Shown here piece after piece: positions 55,219-64,000 of a DNA stretch of 64,000 nt. This DNA comes from Cognatundibacterium luofuense (GTDB taxonomy: Bacteria > Pseudomonadota > Gammaproteobacteria > Burkholderiales > Burkholderiaceae_D), in contig NZ_JAGSPN010000003.1 in NCBI RefSeq assembly GCF_018139685.1, forward strand, positions 62,001 to 126,000, read 5' to 3'. Numbering within the stretch: position 1 is the first letter of the stretch; every line of letters starts with the position of its first letter. Below the pieces are notes generated by a model that was not told where the DNA came from, did not search any database, and saw only the letters and a program-made list of their open reading frames with translations. The position numbers and the translations under genes are program-made.

Positions 55219-56416
55219 ACAGACCCGCAACGCACTGCAACAGTTAGCTGCACCGGCATTGCAGACCGAATCTCTGCCGCTGTTGCAGGCCGTCGGCCGC
55301 ATCGCTGCGGAACCGGTAGTAGCTGCGTTCGATATGCCAGCATTTGATAACAGTGCGATGGATGGCTTTGCAATTGCATTTCATGCGGATAGCGCTAATA
55401 CCGCTTTTCATCTGATCGGTACTGTATTTGCCGGCGATGCGCAGAGCATGCATCTGCAACCCGGACAAGCTGCCCGTGTATTCACCGGCGCACGCTTGCC
55501 GGCCAATACATCGGCAGTAGTGATGCAGGAACAATGCGAATGGACTGACCGCACACTGCAGATACAACAGTTACCGCCTGCCGGACAACATATGCGTCGC
55601 GCTGGCAGCGAACTGGCCAAAGGCAGCGACATACTGCAACGCGGACAAATCATCAGCCCTTTGCAAACCGGTTTGCTCGCCAGTCTGGGCGTTGCCGCAC
55701 TGACGGTGTATCGCAAACTGCGGGTTGCCGTGTTATCGAGCGGAAATGAACTGTGCGAACCGGGGCAAGCCTTAAGCAGCGGACAAATCTACGATGCAAA
55801 TCGCCCGCAATTGCTGGCCTTGCTGCAAGCCTGCGGTTTTGAGGCGATTGATGCTGGCATCGTGCGTGATGATCCGACGCAGATTGATGCACGGCTCAGA
55901 GCCAGTCTGTTGCAAGCCGATGTACTGATTACCTCTGGCGGTGCATCGGTGGGCGAAGCAGACTGGATGCGCGACGTGATTGCCGGACTCGGCCAGTTGC
56001 ATCAATGGAAAGTCTCCATCAAACCAGGCAAACCGTTCGGTTTTGGCACGGTGCTCGGAAAACCGGTACTGATGCTGCCCGGTAATCCGGTATCTGCGCT
56101 CGTCACCTTATGGATGATTGCGATGCCGTGGTTACGTCGTTGCGCCGGTGCGTCAGACGCTGCATTACCACAGCGCAGAGTACGCCTCAGCGCTGCGGTC
56201 AGTAATCATGACCAGCGTCCGCATCTGATGCGCAGTACGCTGGAATGCACAGAACAAGGCTGGCTGGCTACAGTCTCAGCCCAGCAAGGCTCAGGCGCGC
56301 TCAGTTCGCTGGCGCAGGCAGATTGTCTGGTCGAAGTACCGCCACAAACCAGCTTTTCCGCCGGTGATACGGCAATCGCATGGCTGCTGCCGCAGACCGG
56401 CACGCAATTACTTTAG
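55205..56416 (+). CDS. moeA: molybdopterin molybdenumtransferase MoeA
   Basis: A 403-residue enzyme that inserts molybdate into molybdopterin. Family motifs: [12 protein letters not shown] (about residue 55), then [64 protein letters not shown]. The domain order is I-IV as usual. ATG at 55205 lies inside the mobB end (14-bp overlap); an upstream start at 55163 is less likely. Confidence 0.95.
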   Translation: MQTIEQTRNALQQLAAPALQTESLPLLQAVGRIAAEPVVAAFDMPAFDNSAMDGFAIAFHADSANTAFHLIGTVFAGDAQSMHLQPGQAARVFTGARLPANTSAVVMQEQCEWTDRTLQIQQLPPAGQHMRRAGSELAKGSDILQRGQIISPLQTGLLASLGVAALTVYRKLRVAVLSSGNELCEPGQALSSGQIYDANRPQLLALLQACGFEAIDAGIVRDDPTQIDARLRASLLQADVLITSGGASVGEADWMRDVIAGLGQLHQWKVSIKPGKPFGFGTVLGKPVLMLPGNPVSALVTLWMIAMPWLRRCAGASDAALPQRRVRLSAAVSNHDQRPHLMRSTLECTEQGWLATVSAQQGSGALSSLAQADCLVEVPPQTSFSAGDTAIAWLLPQTGTQLL

Positions 56417-56498
56417 TCTGCAACAGTTAGCGAAGGAACACCGCGCCAACTGTTGCGCGCGGATTCCGCCCGGTCTTTGTTATGATGCCTGAGTGCCT

Positions 56499-56769
56499 TA
56501 GAACTCATTTCATCAATATCCGCGAGATGCGTTTGTCTCATAGCGCGGGCTGGCAAGGCGGGCGAGGCAGTGAATAGCGGTGCTATTCACAACGCGTCCA
56601 ACGCTGTCCAGCGTGCGCTATGAGACAAACCCTTCGGGAACGGAGGTGCCGGGCGCATTGCTTTGTTGCGTCGCTTGCACAGGCACCAGCCTGTGCTGCG
56701 CAACGACGCCGCGCACTGCATCCCGGCACCTCGCGTTCGCACTCGTGGCTATTGATGAAATGAGTTCTA
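56499..56769. mobile_element. 271-bp nested-palindrome element, copy 2
   Basis: Same length and organisation as copy 1 at 185-455, with only scattered substitutions. The terminal repeat is TAGAACTCATTTCATCAATA and its exact complement. The base changed in the left arm relative to copy 1 (A to C) is matched by the change in the right arm (T to G). It sits 17 bp before the start codon of an acetyltransferase gene. Confidence 0.82.
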
Positions 56770-56786
56770 GTATTCGGAGAACTCAG

Positions 56787-57239
56787 GTGACCATACACAT
56801 CAACCAAACCGCCCACTTACCCGATTTCATCCGCCTGAATCAGCGCTGGATACAACAGTATTTTCAGCTGGAAGCCGCCGATCATGCGCTCGCAGCTGAC
56901 CCTGAAAAAGTGATCCGTGACGGCGGTTATATCTTCAGTCTGGAACACGAGGGGAAAATCGCTGGTGTTTGCGCCTTATTCCGCGACACACCGCAACGCA
57001 TGCAACTGGCACGTATGGCAGTCGACCCGGAATTTCAGGGGAAAGGCTTTGGCTGGCAACTGATGGAATTCGCGCTGAATTATGCGAAGGAGGCCGGTGT
57101 CCAGTCGGTTTATCTGCTGTCTAACACCTGCCTGAACGCCGCGATCAGCATGTACGAAAAAGCCGGTTTTCAGGCCATCTCCAGAGACCAGCACCCGGTC
57201 TACGCCCGCTGCAATATCGTGATGGAAAAACAGCTGTAA
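56787..57239 (+). CDS. GNAT-family N-acetyltransferase
   Basis: A 150-residue acetyltransferase. The acetyl-CoA motif is ARMAVDPEFQGKGFGWQLMEFAL (about residues 72-93; Q/RxxGxG/A pattern), followed by the C-terminal SNTCLNAAISMYEKAGF. Substrate unknown. The GTG at 56787 with GGAG upstream is the best start; the open frame runs further upstream only because it continues through the palindromic element. That element probably replaced or moved the original promoter region. Confidence 0.88.
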   Translation: MTIHINQTAHLPDFIRLNQRWIQQYFQLEAADHALAADPEKVIRDGGYIFSLEHEGKIAGVCALFRDTPQRMQLARMAVDPEFQGKGFGWQLMEFALNYAKEAGVQSVYLLSNTCLNAAISMYEKAGFQAISRDQHPVYARCNIVMEKQL

Positions 57240-57261
57240 ACCCGATTCCGGCTGCACAGAT

Positions 57262-57345
57262 TGTGCAGCTATCCGCATCCCTCATTTCCGGAACCCCAGA
57301 CTTTCTGCCGACGACCGCAGTATGGCTGTGCTGAAAGCCGCATTT
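57262..57345 (+). repeat. 84-bp dispersed repeat, copy G
   Basis: Exactly 84 bp, with core ACTTTCTGCCGACGAC and right arm TGTGCTGAAAGCCGCATTT. It follows the acetyltransferase gene by about 20 bp. Confidence 0.85.
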
Positions 57346-57627
57346 TGGCGGTTTTGGGATGTCTGGCGCCGTTCGGGGCTTTCTTGGCAGCATTTCCGGT
57401 CAGATTCCGCACTCGCATGTCAGTAAGTGGTCTGGCAGCTGGTTGTGGTTTAGCGCAAGCGGGCTTAGCAGCGGGGGATGGCTGGCATCGGGCAGTGGTC
57501 TGATCCGGTTTGTGTTGTTGTGTTTTCTGGTGTTTTTGGCAAAAAAAGATTTCTGTGCAGAATTGTTTGTGTTAGCGTGTGTTTTTCTGTGTCAGACGAA
57601 ACCCGGTATTCGGGATGAGAGGCGATT
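57346..57627. other. intergenic stretch, nothing recognised
   Basis: Between repeat G and the VOC-family gene. G- and T-rich, with a few open frames without support. Confidence 0.4.
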
Positions 57628-58008
57628 ATGCAGCGGGTAACAGGGTTTGGCGGCGTGTTTTTCCGTGCGAAAGATCCGGTGGCATTGCGTGCCTGGTATC
57701 AGCGCTATCTGGGCGTGGATGTTCAGGGCTGGGGCGGTGCGGTGTTTCCGTGGCCGTCCGATGCAGAGCGTGCGGAAGGAGATGGCACCATCTGGTCGAT
57801 TGGTGGTGATGATCATGCGGCGTTTGCCGGTTCGACGGTGCCTTTTGTGATCAATTATCGCGTCGCGGATTTGCGTGGTTTGCTGGCTGTGCTGAAAGAA
57901 GAGGGTTGCGATGTGCAGGGCGAGGCGATTGATTCAGAGTACGGCTTGTTCGGACGTGTAGCTGATCCTGAAGGCAATATGATTGAGTTATGGCAGCCAC
58001 CGGCGTGA
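57628..58008 (+). CDS. VOC-family (glyoxalase-like) protein
   Basis: A 126-residue single-chain vicinal-oxygen-chelate protein. GFGGVFFRAKDPVALRAWYQRYLGV at the start and FGRVADPEGNMIELWQPP at the end are typical of the beta-alpha-beta-beta-beta units; the final Glu is a usual metal ligand. Members include glyoxalases, dioxygenases and resistance proteins, and this one's substrate cannot be told. GAGAGG ribosome site. Confidence 0.9.
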   Translation: MQRVTGFGGVFFRAKDPVALRAWYQRYLGVDVQGWGGAVFPWPSDAERAEGDGTIWSIGGDDHAAFAGSTVPFVINYRVADLRGLLAVLKEEGCDVQGEAIDSEYGLFGRVADPEGNMIELWQPPA

Positions 58009-58137
58009 TTCTGAATCCTGTTTTTATAAATTTGTTTTTTTAAGATATATTTCTGAAATTCACGATTTAAATAAGTTGTGTGGTTTTGCCAGCCGGATGT
58101 TTATCTGGTCATTGTTGAATTAAATAAGGAGTTTGCG

Positions 58138-58494
58138 GTGTTGATGGTGTCTTCTGCGATTGTGTTGCTGATTGGTGTTTTGCATATTTATATTCTGGTG
58201 CTGGAAATGTTCCTGTGGGATAAGCCAGCCGGTTTGCGTGCTTTCGGCAATACACCGGAATCCGCAGCAAAAACCAAAGTTCTGGCGGCGAATCAGGGTT
58301 TGTATAACGGTTTTCTGGCAGCGGGTTTGCTGTGGGGGTGCTGGCTGGGTGCAGATGGTTACGCGGTTAAAACGTTTTTCTTGCTGTGTGTATTCGTCGC
58401 CGGTGTATTTGGCGGCATGACTGCCAGCAAAAAAATTATCTTCATTCAGGCCGTTCCTGCTGCACTGGGTCTGATTGCACTGAATCTGGCCTGA
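58138..58494 (+). CDS. DUF1304 membrane protein
   Basis: About 118 residues with four membrane helices. The DUF1304 signature is LHIYILVLEMFLWDKPAG, followed by NQGLYNGFLAAGLLWG and the late FGGMTASKKIIFIQAVPAALGL. The GTG at 58138 is preceded by AAGGAG at good spacing; the frame runs 20 codons further upstream. Function unknown. It forms a short run with the VOC gene before it and the next small gene. Confidence 0.87.
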   Translation: MLMVSSAIVLLIGVLHIYILVLEMFLWDKPAGLRAFGNTPESAAKTKVLAANQGLYNGFLAAGLLWGCWLGADGYAVKTFFLLCVFVAGVFGGMTASKKIIFIQAVPAALGLIALNLA

Positions 58495-58516
58495 TGCCAG
58501 TGTCAACGGAGGCCGC

Positions 58517-58837
58517 ATGCAGGCTGTAATTGCTTCTTCTAGCTGGAATGCGATTGCGAAAGACGGCGATACCTTCAGTATGCAACTGGAGATCGGCCTG
58601 CCGTATCAGGTGCAGGGGGCAGAGTTTGAAGAATGGGCCTGCCCCGTCAGCCTGACACCTTTGTTCGGGCGTCTGGCGGATATTCACGGTTCTGATGCTG
58701 TGCAAGCGCTGGCACTGGCGATGGGGCTGGCGCGAAATTTGTTACAACAATTTCTGCAGGATGGCGGGCGTTTGCTGGCGGATGATGGTTCTGAGCTGAC
58801 CATCGACGCGATCCTGCCCTGCGTTGCGGATCACTGA
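58517..58837 (+). CDS. small protein of unknown function
   Basis: A 106-residue acidic soluble protein. It has no clear family, although its arrangement (GAEFEEWACPVSLTPLF, then a long helix VQALALAMGLARNLLQQFL) resembles small DUF proteins found in similar bacteria. A good GGAGG site precedes the ATG. Probably co-transcribed with the DUF1304 gene 22 bp upstream. Confidence 0.7.
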   Translation: MQAVIASSSWNAIAKDGDTFSMQLEIGLPYQVQGAEFEEWACPVSLTPLFGRLADIHGSDAVQALALAMGLARNLLQQFLQDGGRLLADDGSELTIDAILPCVADH

Positions 58838-59417
58838 TTTCTGCAATTTTTCAGCACCGTAATGTGGTCTCCTCACGGTTTTGGTTTTACGCATTCACTC
58901 AATTCTCTGATCAGCGGCAAGTCTTGCCGCATACCTTTTCCGCATCAGCTTTGAACAACATTCTTCAGCAGCAGTCTTCAGCGGCAAATGGGGCTGGCTG
59001 GCAGTTTGTCGTTGCTCTTTCTTATTCTGATCCCGGTTCCGAACCATATTCAGTAATCTTTCCTCCGCAAGGTGTTGATTTGATAAGTGGTATTATCCAA
59101 ATGCCATGATCGCTGTGCGCAATCCGTCGTTAAAAAATGTTTCCGGTCAGCAATGTGTCAGCCAGATGTGGTTAGATATGTGTATTGCTGTATGGAAATA
59201 TTCCACCTTGTCAGGTAACTCAGCTTGCTGGTACGCAAGAGAGAAAGTTAATTTCTATAAAGCAACTGATTAAGGCCAATTAACCGCTTTGTTTTTCCTT
59301 TGCCTCTCGCAGATTACTGCTAACATGAAAGTCAGCAGCTTGTCGGAAGTGAAATATCCTGCCGCATGTCTGTCGGCGTTGCGATAGCAGGCAAACGTGT
59401 ATCAACTTTGAAATGCC
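58838..59417. other. 580-bp intergenic stretch
   Basis: Upstream region of the HD-GYP response regulator. A plus-strand frame of 81 codons (58864-59109, GTG start, no ribosome site) has no recognised family and is left uncalled. No clear hairpin was seen. Confidence 0.4.
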
Positions 59418-60503
59418 ATGAATACGAATATTCTGATTGTTGATGACAGTGAGCTGAATCTGATGCTGATGACATCGCTCGCCAGTTCCATTCCTGATGC
59501 AGAGACACATGCGTTTGATGACCCGCTTGCCGCATTGCAAGCCTGTGCGGAATTCACACCGGATCTGATTCTGGTGGACTACATGATGCCGGATATGAAC
59601 GGCCATGAATTTATCCGCATTGTGCGCAGTCTGCCGGACTGTCACGACGTGCCTATCATTATGGTGACTACCGAAAATGAAAAGCAGGTACGCAGTCATG
59701 CACTGGAGCTGGGCGCAACTGAATTTCTGGCGAAGCCGATTGATGTCACCGAGTGCCGTATCCGTATGCGCAATCTGCTGGCATTGCGGCGGGCGCAAAG
59801 TATGCTGAAGGATCGCGCCAAGCATCTGGAATTTGAAGTCGCGCAGGCGACCAATGCCTTGCTGGAGCGTGAAAACGAACTGATCTCGCGCTTATCCTGT
59901 GCCGCAGAGTTTCGCGATCCGGAAACCGGCGGGCATATCAACCGTATGGCGCATTATTCGCGGCTGATTGCTGAAAAGCTGGGCATGGACAAAGCCTATC
60001 AGGATTTAATGCTGAAGGCTGCGCCCATGCATGACATCGGCAAGATTGGGATTCCGGATTACATTTTGCTCAAACCCGGAAAGCTGACGCCGGAAGAAAT
60101 GGATAACATGCGCCGCCATCCGCTGATTGGATCTGAAATTCTGGCAGGCAGCGATGCGCCGGTGATAAGGCTGGGCGAAGAAATTGCCCGCACCCATCAT
60201 GAAAAATATGATGGTTCCGGTTATCCGAATGGTTTGAAGGGAGAAGATATTCCGCTGTCAGGCCGCATTGTGGCGGTCGCCGATGTTTTTGATGCTTTAT
60301 CCAGCGCGAGGCCGTATAAGCCCGCCTGGCCAATGGAAGAAGCCAGGGCATTTCTGGTAAAAAATGCCGGTAGCCATTTCTGCCCCGATTGCGTGGAGGC
60401 GTTTATCAGCGCCTGGGATCAGGTCGTTGAAATCCGGTACCGGTTTGATGATGAACAAAACGACATCACCGCAATGCCGGTGGAATGTCAGACACCTGCC
60501 TGA
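59418..60503 (+). CDS. response regulator with HD-GYP phosphodiesterase output
   Basis: A 361-residue soluble protein. The receiver domain starts NILIVDDSELNLMLM and has its phospho-acceptor Asp in LILVDYMMPDMNG (about residue 52) and lysine in FLAKPIDV. A coiled linker leads to an HD-GYP domain with intact metal and signature residues: GHINRMAHYSRLIAEKLG, MHDIGKIGIPD, RHPLIGSEIL, THHEKYDGSGYPNGL. It should degrade cyclic di-GMP under phosphorelay control. The hybrid kinase 80 bp downstream on the same strand is its probable partner. No strong ribosome site before the ATG. Confidence 0.94.
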   Translation: MNTNILIVDDSELNLMLMTSLASSIPDAETHAFDDPLAALQACAEFTPDLILVDYMMPDMNGHEFIRIVRSLPDCHDVPIIMVTTENEKQVRSHALELGATEFLAKPIDVTECRIRMRNLLALRRAQSMLKDRAKHLEFEVAQATNALLERENELISRLSCAAEFRDPETGGHINRMAHYSRLIAEKLGMDKAYQDLMLKAAPMHDIGKIGIPDYILLKPGKLTPEEMDNMRRHPLIGSEILAGSDAPVIRLGEEIARTHHEKYDGSGYPNGLKGEDIPLSGRIVAVADVFDALSSARPYKPAWPMEEARAFLVKNAGSHFCPDCVEAFISAWDQVVEIRYRFDDEQNDITAMPVECQTPA

Positions 60504-60582
60504 ATACCGTTAAACCGCCATGCGACAGCGTGGCAGCACACAATACGGACGGATTCCGGCAGCCAGTCTTTTGGGGGAGCGC

Positions 60583-63500
60583 ATGAAATTAGTCCGGCAA
60601 CAGGTTTACCGTCAGCTGATCAGCCTGTACAGCTTTGTGTTAGTGCTGGTTTGGGGTCTGGCGATGTTCGAACTGGACCGCAATTACGAGGTTCAGCTCA
60701 ACGATGTGAAATTCCGGACCCGTGCCGAGGCTGAACTCGCTGCAGAATATTCCGTTTCTGCGATTAAACGTATTGATGAACTGATTCTGGATTTGCGTGA
60801 TGACTGGCAGGGAGACTGGGAACAGTTCGCTGATAAAGTCCGTAAGCGTCAGGATATCGTACAGGACATCACATTCCAGATTGCCATTATTAACAAAGAT
60901 GGCATCATGGAATTTTCAAATCTGGCGAAACCGGATAACCGCGTCGATTTAAGCTCACGCCGGCATTTTCAGATTCACAAGAACCGCCCCGATACCGATG
61001 CGCTGTACATCAGTAATCCTTTATTGGGTAAAGTTTCACAAAAGTGGTCGATCCAGTTTACACGACCAATTATGAAACAGGGTCACTTTGACGGCGTGAT
61101 TGTCCTATCCGTTGCCCCCGAACTGTTTACCTCAATACGTACAAAATTCAGTAATTCTGAAAACAAAGTCGTTTCTGTTGTTCGCGATTCTGGCGATATT
61201 CTTGCACGCTCACCGGACTTTGTTCAGTTTGCAGGGAAGGTCGTGAACACACAGGAATTTGCAGGTCCTGCTGCATTGCTTTCCGGAAATTTTCAGCGGC
61301 CCTCGCAAGTCGATAGCGTTGACCGGACATTTGGGTATAAACGGGTAAAAGATTATGAACTGACATTTCTGGTCGCAGAGCCTACCGGCATCATGACTGC
61401 GGCTTTTCAGTCTTACCGCAACACGGTGTACGGGTTTGCGGTTCTCGCCACCCTTTGCATCAGCGTTTTATTCTATTTTCTGTACCGTTCGCAACGGCAT
61501 CTGGTATCGATTCAGCACCGGCTGGAAGAACGTGAAAAAACCCTGCGTACATCGCAGGAAATCGGTCAGATCGGCAGTTATTCGCTGGATTTGCAAACAA
61601 AGCAGTTTACCTGCTCTGATGCGATGTTCGGGCTGACCGGCTTTGATCCCGGTTTGCCGGTCAGCTTGCATGCCTGGCTGCATCTGATTCCGGCACAAGA
61701 CCGCCGCCATATCATGCAATCGGTACGCAGCATGCTGTCTGCCACCGGGCGTTTTGAACTGGAATACCGTATCCGGCACTTGAATGATGGACAAACCCGC
61801 TGGCTGGCGACGTTCGGCCAGTATTACCGCGATGCGGATAACCGCCTGACCCGTGTAGTTGGTGTTGTTCAGGACATTACCGAGCGCAAAGTACGTGAGA
61901 CTGAACTGACCAGCGCCAAAGAAATGGCGGAATCTGCGAATGTGGCGAAAAGCCTGTTTCTCGCATCGATGTCGCACGAAATCCGCACGCCGATGAATGG
62001 CATCATCGGCATGACCGATCTGATGCTGGAAACCCAGTTAAGCCGCGATCAGCAGCGCTACCTGAACCTGATCCGCTCCTCATCCGACACGCTGATGCGG
62101 ATTATCGACGACATCCTCGATACCTCAAAAATTGAAGCCGGTAAGCTGGTGCTGGAACAAACCGAATTCGATATGTATTGCGTGCTGATGGAGGCTACCA
62201 AATCACTCGCGATACAGGCGGAAAAGAAAAAACTCGAACTGATAGCGGATATCGATATCAATTTGACCCACCAGTACCGCGGTGACCCGACCCGTATTCG
62301 TCAGGTCTTGTTCAACATTGTCGGCAACGCGATTAAATTTACTAAAGAAGGTGAAATCACCGTCATCGTGCGTCAGCAAAAATTGTCTGAAACCGAAGCA
62401 GAGCTGCATTTTGCAGTCATCGATACCGGCATCGGTATACCGGAAGATAAGCAAAAAACCATTTTCGAACTGTTTTCGCAGGCTGACAATTCTGTTACCC
62501 GCAAATATGGCGGTACGGGTCTGGGATTATCGATTTCCTCACGGCTGGTGGAAATGATGGGCGGCAAACTCTGGGTAGAAAGCGAAGCGGGTGTCGGCAG
62601 CACGTTCCATTTCACGCTGCGCTGCGAACTAACCAGTCTGCCATGCACTTTACCGCTGCCGACCGGCGAGTTCCCGGCATCCCGCACACTGATCGTGGAC
62701 GACAACGCGCAATGTCGCCAGTTCCTGAGTCAGCAGATCAGCCAGTGGGGCAGTGAAGTGTCCAGCGCGGCAAATGCTCAGGAAGCGCTGACGCATATTC
62801 TGAACGCAGAATTTGCCGGTAAGCCGGTGGAATTGCTGATTTTAGATACCAATATGCCCGGCGTCAGTGGCTTTACCCTGCTGGAAAAACTCAGGGACAG
62901 CGGCTTATCACGCATGCCACCGGCCATTTTGCTGACGCTGTCATCCTCGTCGATAGAAATCGAACGCTACAGTGCATTCGGTGTGCGGCTGCATATTCCT
63001 AAGCCAGCCCTGCCGCTGGAACTGAAACAGGCAATTTACGCTATGCGTGACAAAGCCCAGCGTGCCGAAGAAGCCGGTTTGCCCGTGACGCAAGTAGCAG
63101 GTGCTGCTGCAGGGCAAGTTCACCGCTTATTACTGGTTGAAGATAATGCGATTAATCAGCAGGTTGCGCTGCGCTGGCTCAGCGGTGCAGGACATGAAGT
63201 TCTGGTCGCAGAAGACGGACAGCAGGCACTGAATATTCTGCGCGAACAAACCGTCGATCTGGTGCTGATGGATATGCAAATGCCAGTGATGGACGGTATC
63301 GAAGCGACACGCAGAATTCGTGCCGGTGAAGGCGGACAGCACCGCGCCGTGCCGATTGTTGCCATGACTGCTAATGTCATGCCGGCGGATGTGGAAGCTT
63401 GCTATCAGGCCGGTATGAATGCGTATATTTCAAAACCGATTCGCAAAGAAGTTTTGTTTTCAACCGTCAACGATATTCTGAATCATGCACCGGACGCCGC

Positions 63501-63891
63501 TGAAAAGCCTTTATCTGCAATGACCGACATTCAGTCAGACAATCAGCCTGCATTTGATTATGCAAACGCAATCCGCGAAACCGATGAAGAAGTTCTGGCG
63601 CTGATAGGCGGTGTCGCGCTGAAAAACATTCCGCCCAAGCTGGATGAATTGCGGATAGCACTGACGGAGGGTGATATCAAAGCAGGTGTCATGGCCGCCC
63701 ATGCGCTGCGCGGCATGACGGGTTATTTCGGAGAAGGCCCGCTGAACACCTTCGCACTCAGCATAGAAAATGCGCTGAAAGCCGGTGACCTGCTGGTCGC
63801 CCGCCAGTATTTACCGGCACTGCAAACCGAAGAACGCCGTTTTATCGAAGCGCTGCATCAGCATTTAAATGCAGGTGCTGAAACTGCCTGA
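60583..63891 (+). CDS. hybrid sensor histidine kinase with two receivers and Hpt
   Basis: About 1102 residues. Order: membrane helix (about 14-32), a large periplasmic cache-type sensor (about 33-280), a second helix (VYGFAVLATLCISVLFYFLY), a PAS domain, the kinase core with SMSHEIRTPMNGIIG (phospho-His) and GTGLGLSISSRLVEMMGG, then two receivers. Receiver 1 has LIVDDNAQC and LLILDTNMPG; receiver 2 has LLVEDNAIN and LVLMDMQMPVMDG. The C-terminal Hpt domain has AAHALRGMTGYFG. Such kinases run a His-Asp-His-Asp relay, and the final Asp is probably on the HD-GYP protein encoded before it. ATG at 60583 with GGGGGAG; an upstream start at 60520 is less likely. Confidence 0.93.
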   Translation: MKLVRQQVYRQLISLYSFVLVLVWGLAMFELDRNYEVQLNDVKFRTRAEAELAAEYSVSAIKRIDELILDLRDDWQGDWEQFADKVRKRQDIVQDITFQIAIINKDGIMEFSNLAKPDNRVDLSSRRHFQIHKNRPDTDALYISNPLLGKVSQKWSIQFTRPIMKQGHFDGVIVLSVAPELFTSIRTKFSNSENKVVSVVRDSGDILARSPDFVQFAGKVVNTQEFAGPAALLSGNFQRPSQVDSVDRTFGYKRVKDYELTFLVAEPTGIMTAAFQSYRNTVYGFAVLATLCISVLFYFLYRSQRHLVSIQHRLEEREKTLRTSQEIGQIGSYSLDLQTKQFTCSDAMFGLTGFDPGLPVSLHAWLHLIPAQDRRHIMQSVRSMLSATGRFELEYRIRHLNDGQTRWLATFGQYYRDADNRLTRVVGVVQDITERKVRETELTSAKEMAESANVAKSLFLASMSHEIRTPMNGIIGMTDLMLETQLSRDQQRYLNLIRSSSDTLMRIIDDILDTSKIEAGKLVLEQTEFDMYCVLMEATKSLAIQAEKKKLELIADIDINLTHQYRGDPTRIRQVLFNIVGNAIKFTKEGEITVIVRQQKLSETEAELHFAVIDTGIGIPEDKQKTIFELFSQADNSVTRKYGGTGLGLSISSRLVEMMGGKLWVESEAGVGSTFHFTLRCELTSLPCTLPLPTGEFPASRTLIVDDNAQCRQFLSQQISQWGSEVSSAANAQEALTHILNAEFAGKPVELLILDTNMPGVSGFTLLEKLRDSGLSRMPPAILLTLSSSSIEIERYSAFGVRLHIPKPALPLELKQAIYAMRDKAQRAEEAGLPVTQVAGAAAGQVHRLLLVEDNAINQQVALRWLSGAGHEVLVAEDGQQALNILREQTVDLVLMDMQMPVMDGIEATRRIRAGEGGQHRAVPIVAMTANVMPADVEACYQAGMNAYISKPIRKEVLFSTVNDILNHAPDAAEKPLSAMTDIQSDNQPAFDYANAIRETDEEVLALIGGVALKNIPPKLDELRIALTEGDIKAGVMAAHALRGMTGYFGEGPLNTFALSIENALKAGDLLVARQYLPALQTEERRFIEALHQHLNAGAETA

Positions 63892-64000
63892 GATTACAAG
63901 GGATAGCCGCAGGTGCACGATCGCATCGAGCACCTTGCAGGCAAGCCGCAAAACAGGCAAACTCCGGCGCTCCGGCTAACCCTTTCAACCAGACTATGAC
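63892..64000. other. end of window, non-coding
   Basis: After the hybrid kinase stop a weak hairpin is possible (AGGTGC at 63911 with GCACCT at 63930). Nothing else was recognised before the window ends. Confidence 0.35.

Noticed and set aside
58864-59109. 81-codon frame before the HD-GYP regulator
   Set aside because: GTG start without a ribosome site and no family resemblance; it may be decayed sequence.

Overview
The window is chromosomal DNA of a Gram-negative proteobacterium, most likely a betaproteobacterium of the order Burkholderiales (Oxalobacteraceae-like). This is inferred from the gene set: a cold-shock protein followed by a second, tailed IF-1, a cytochrome-fused copper nitrite reductase with a quinol-type NO reductase and a cysteine-ligated NsrR, glutathione-dependent formaldehyde oxidation, and many c-di-GMP proteins. 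No rRNA, tRNA, CRISPR array or intact insertion sequence was seen.

Layout. 1-3.1 kb: repeats, a NhaR-type LysR regulator, a DUF2062 membrane protein, and a hibernation factor overlapping a TerB-like gene. 3.4-6.8 kb: one very large gene fusing a metallophosphoesterase to a STAND NTPase and TPR-like helices, a candidate single-gene defence sensor. 7-11 kb: a solute-binding protein with a diguanylate cyclase, then a secreted esterase. 11.2-12.9 kb: an AT-rich island with one orphan gene. 13-24.9 kb: a membrane protein, formaldehyde detoxification (frmA-fghA), two c-di-GMP enzymes, AraC/GyrI regulators, a chemoreceptor and a binding protein. 25-29.5 kb: a PLP dehydratase, an AraC remnant, a small cache protein, a deleted HD-GYP gene and a CAP-domain lipoprotein. 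29.8-34.6 kb: flavohaemoglobin, then an HprRS-like two-component pair divergent from a GlcG-like protein and a periplasmic hydroxyisourate hydrolase. 35-35.7 kb: cold-shock protein and IF-1. 36-44.3 kb: a tight seven-gene operon (ketosynthase III, metallo-beta-lactamase-fold hydrolase, F390-synthetase-like ligase, SDR, GT2-like transferase, possible alpha/beta-hydrolase, GT1-like transferase) opposite an XRE regulator. 44.5-46.6 kb: a VapA-like protein, a PEBP protein and an AraC regulator. 46.6-53.6 kb: denitrification genes (DUF2249, norB, nsrR, nirK, nirV, SCO). 54-57.3 kb: carbonic anhydrase, mobB-moeA and an acetyltransferase. 57.6-63.9 kb: small genes, then a response regulator/HD-GYP protein and a large hybrid kinase.

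How the parts fit. NsrR-like operators lie on the norB and hmp promoters, which share the same -35 box, 17-bp spacer and operator placement, so NO reduction and NO dioxygenation look co-regulated by the nsrR encoded here. nirK has no such site but has another inverted repeat. The seven-gene operon resembles the Ole-type logic (ketosynthase, hydrolase, ligase, reductase) with glycosyltransferases added, which suggests a glycosylated fatty-acid-derived product of unknown structure.

Two repeat families stand out. An 84-bp intergenic element occurs seven times, always on the same strand. A 271-bp element occurs twice, has perfect terminal inverted repeats and nested internal palindromes, and shows a compensatory change between the copies.
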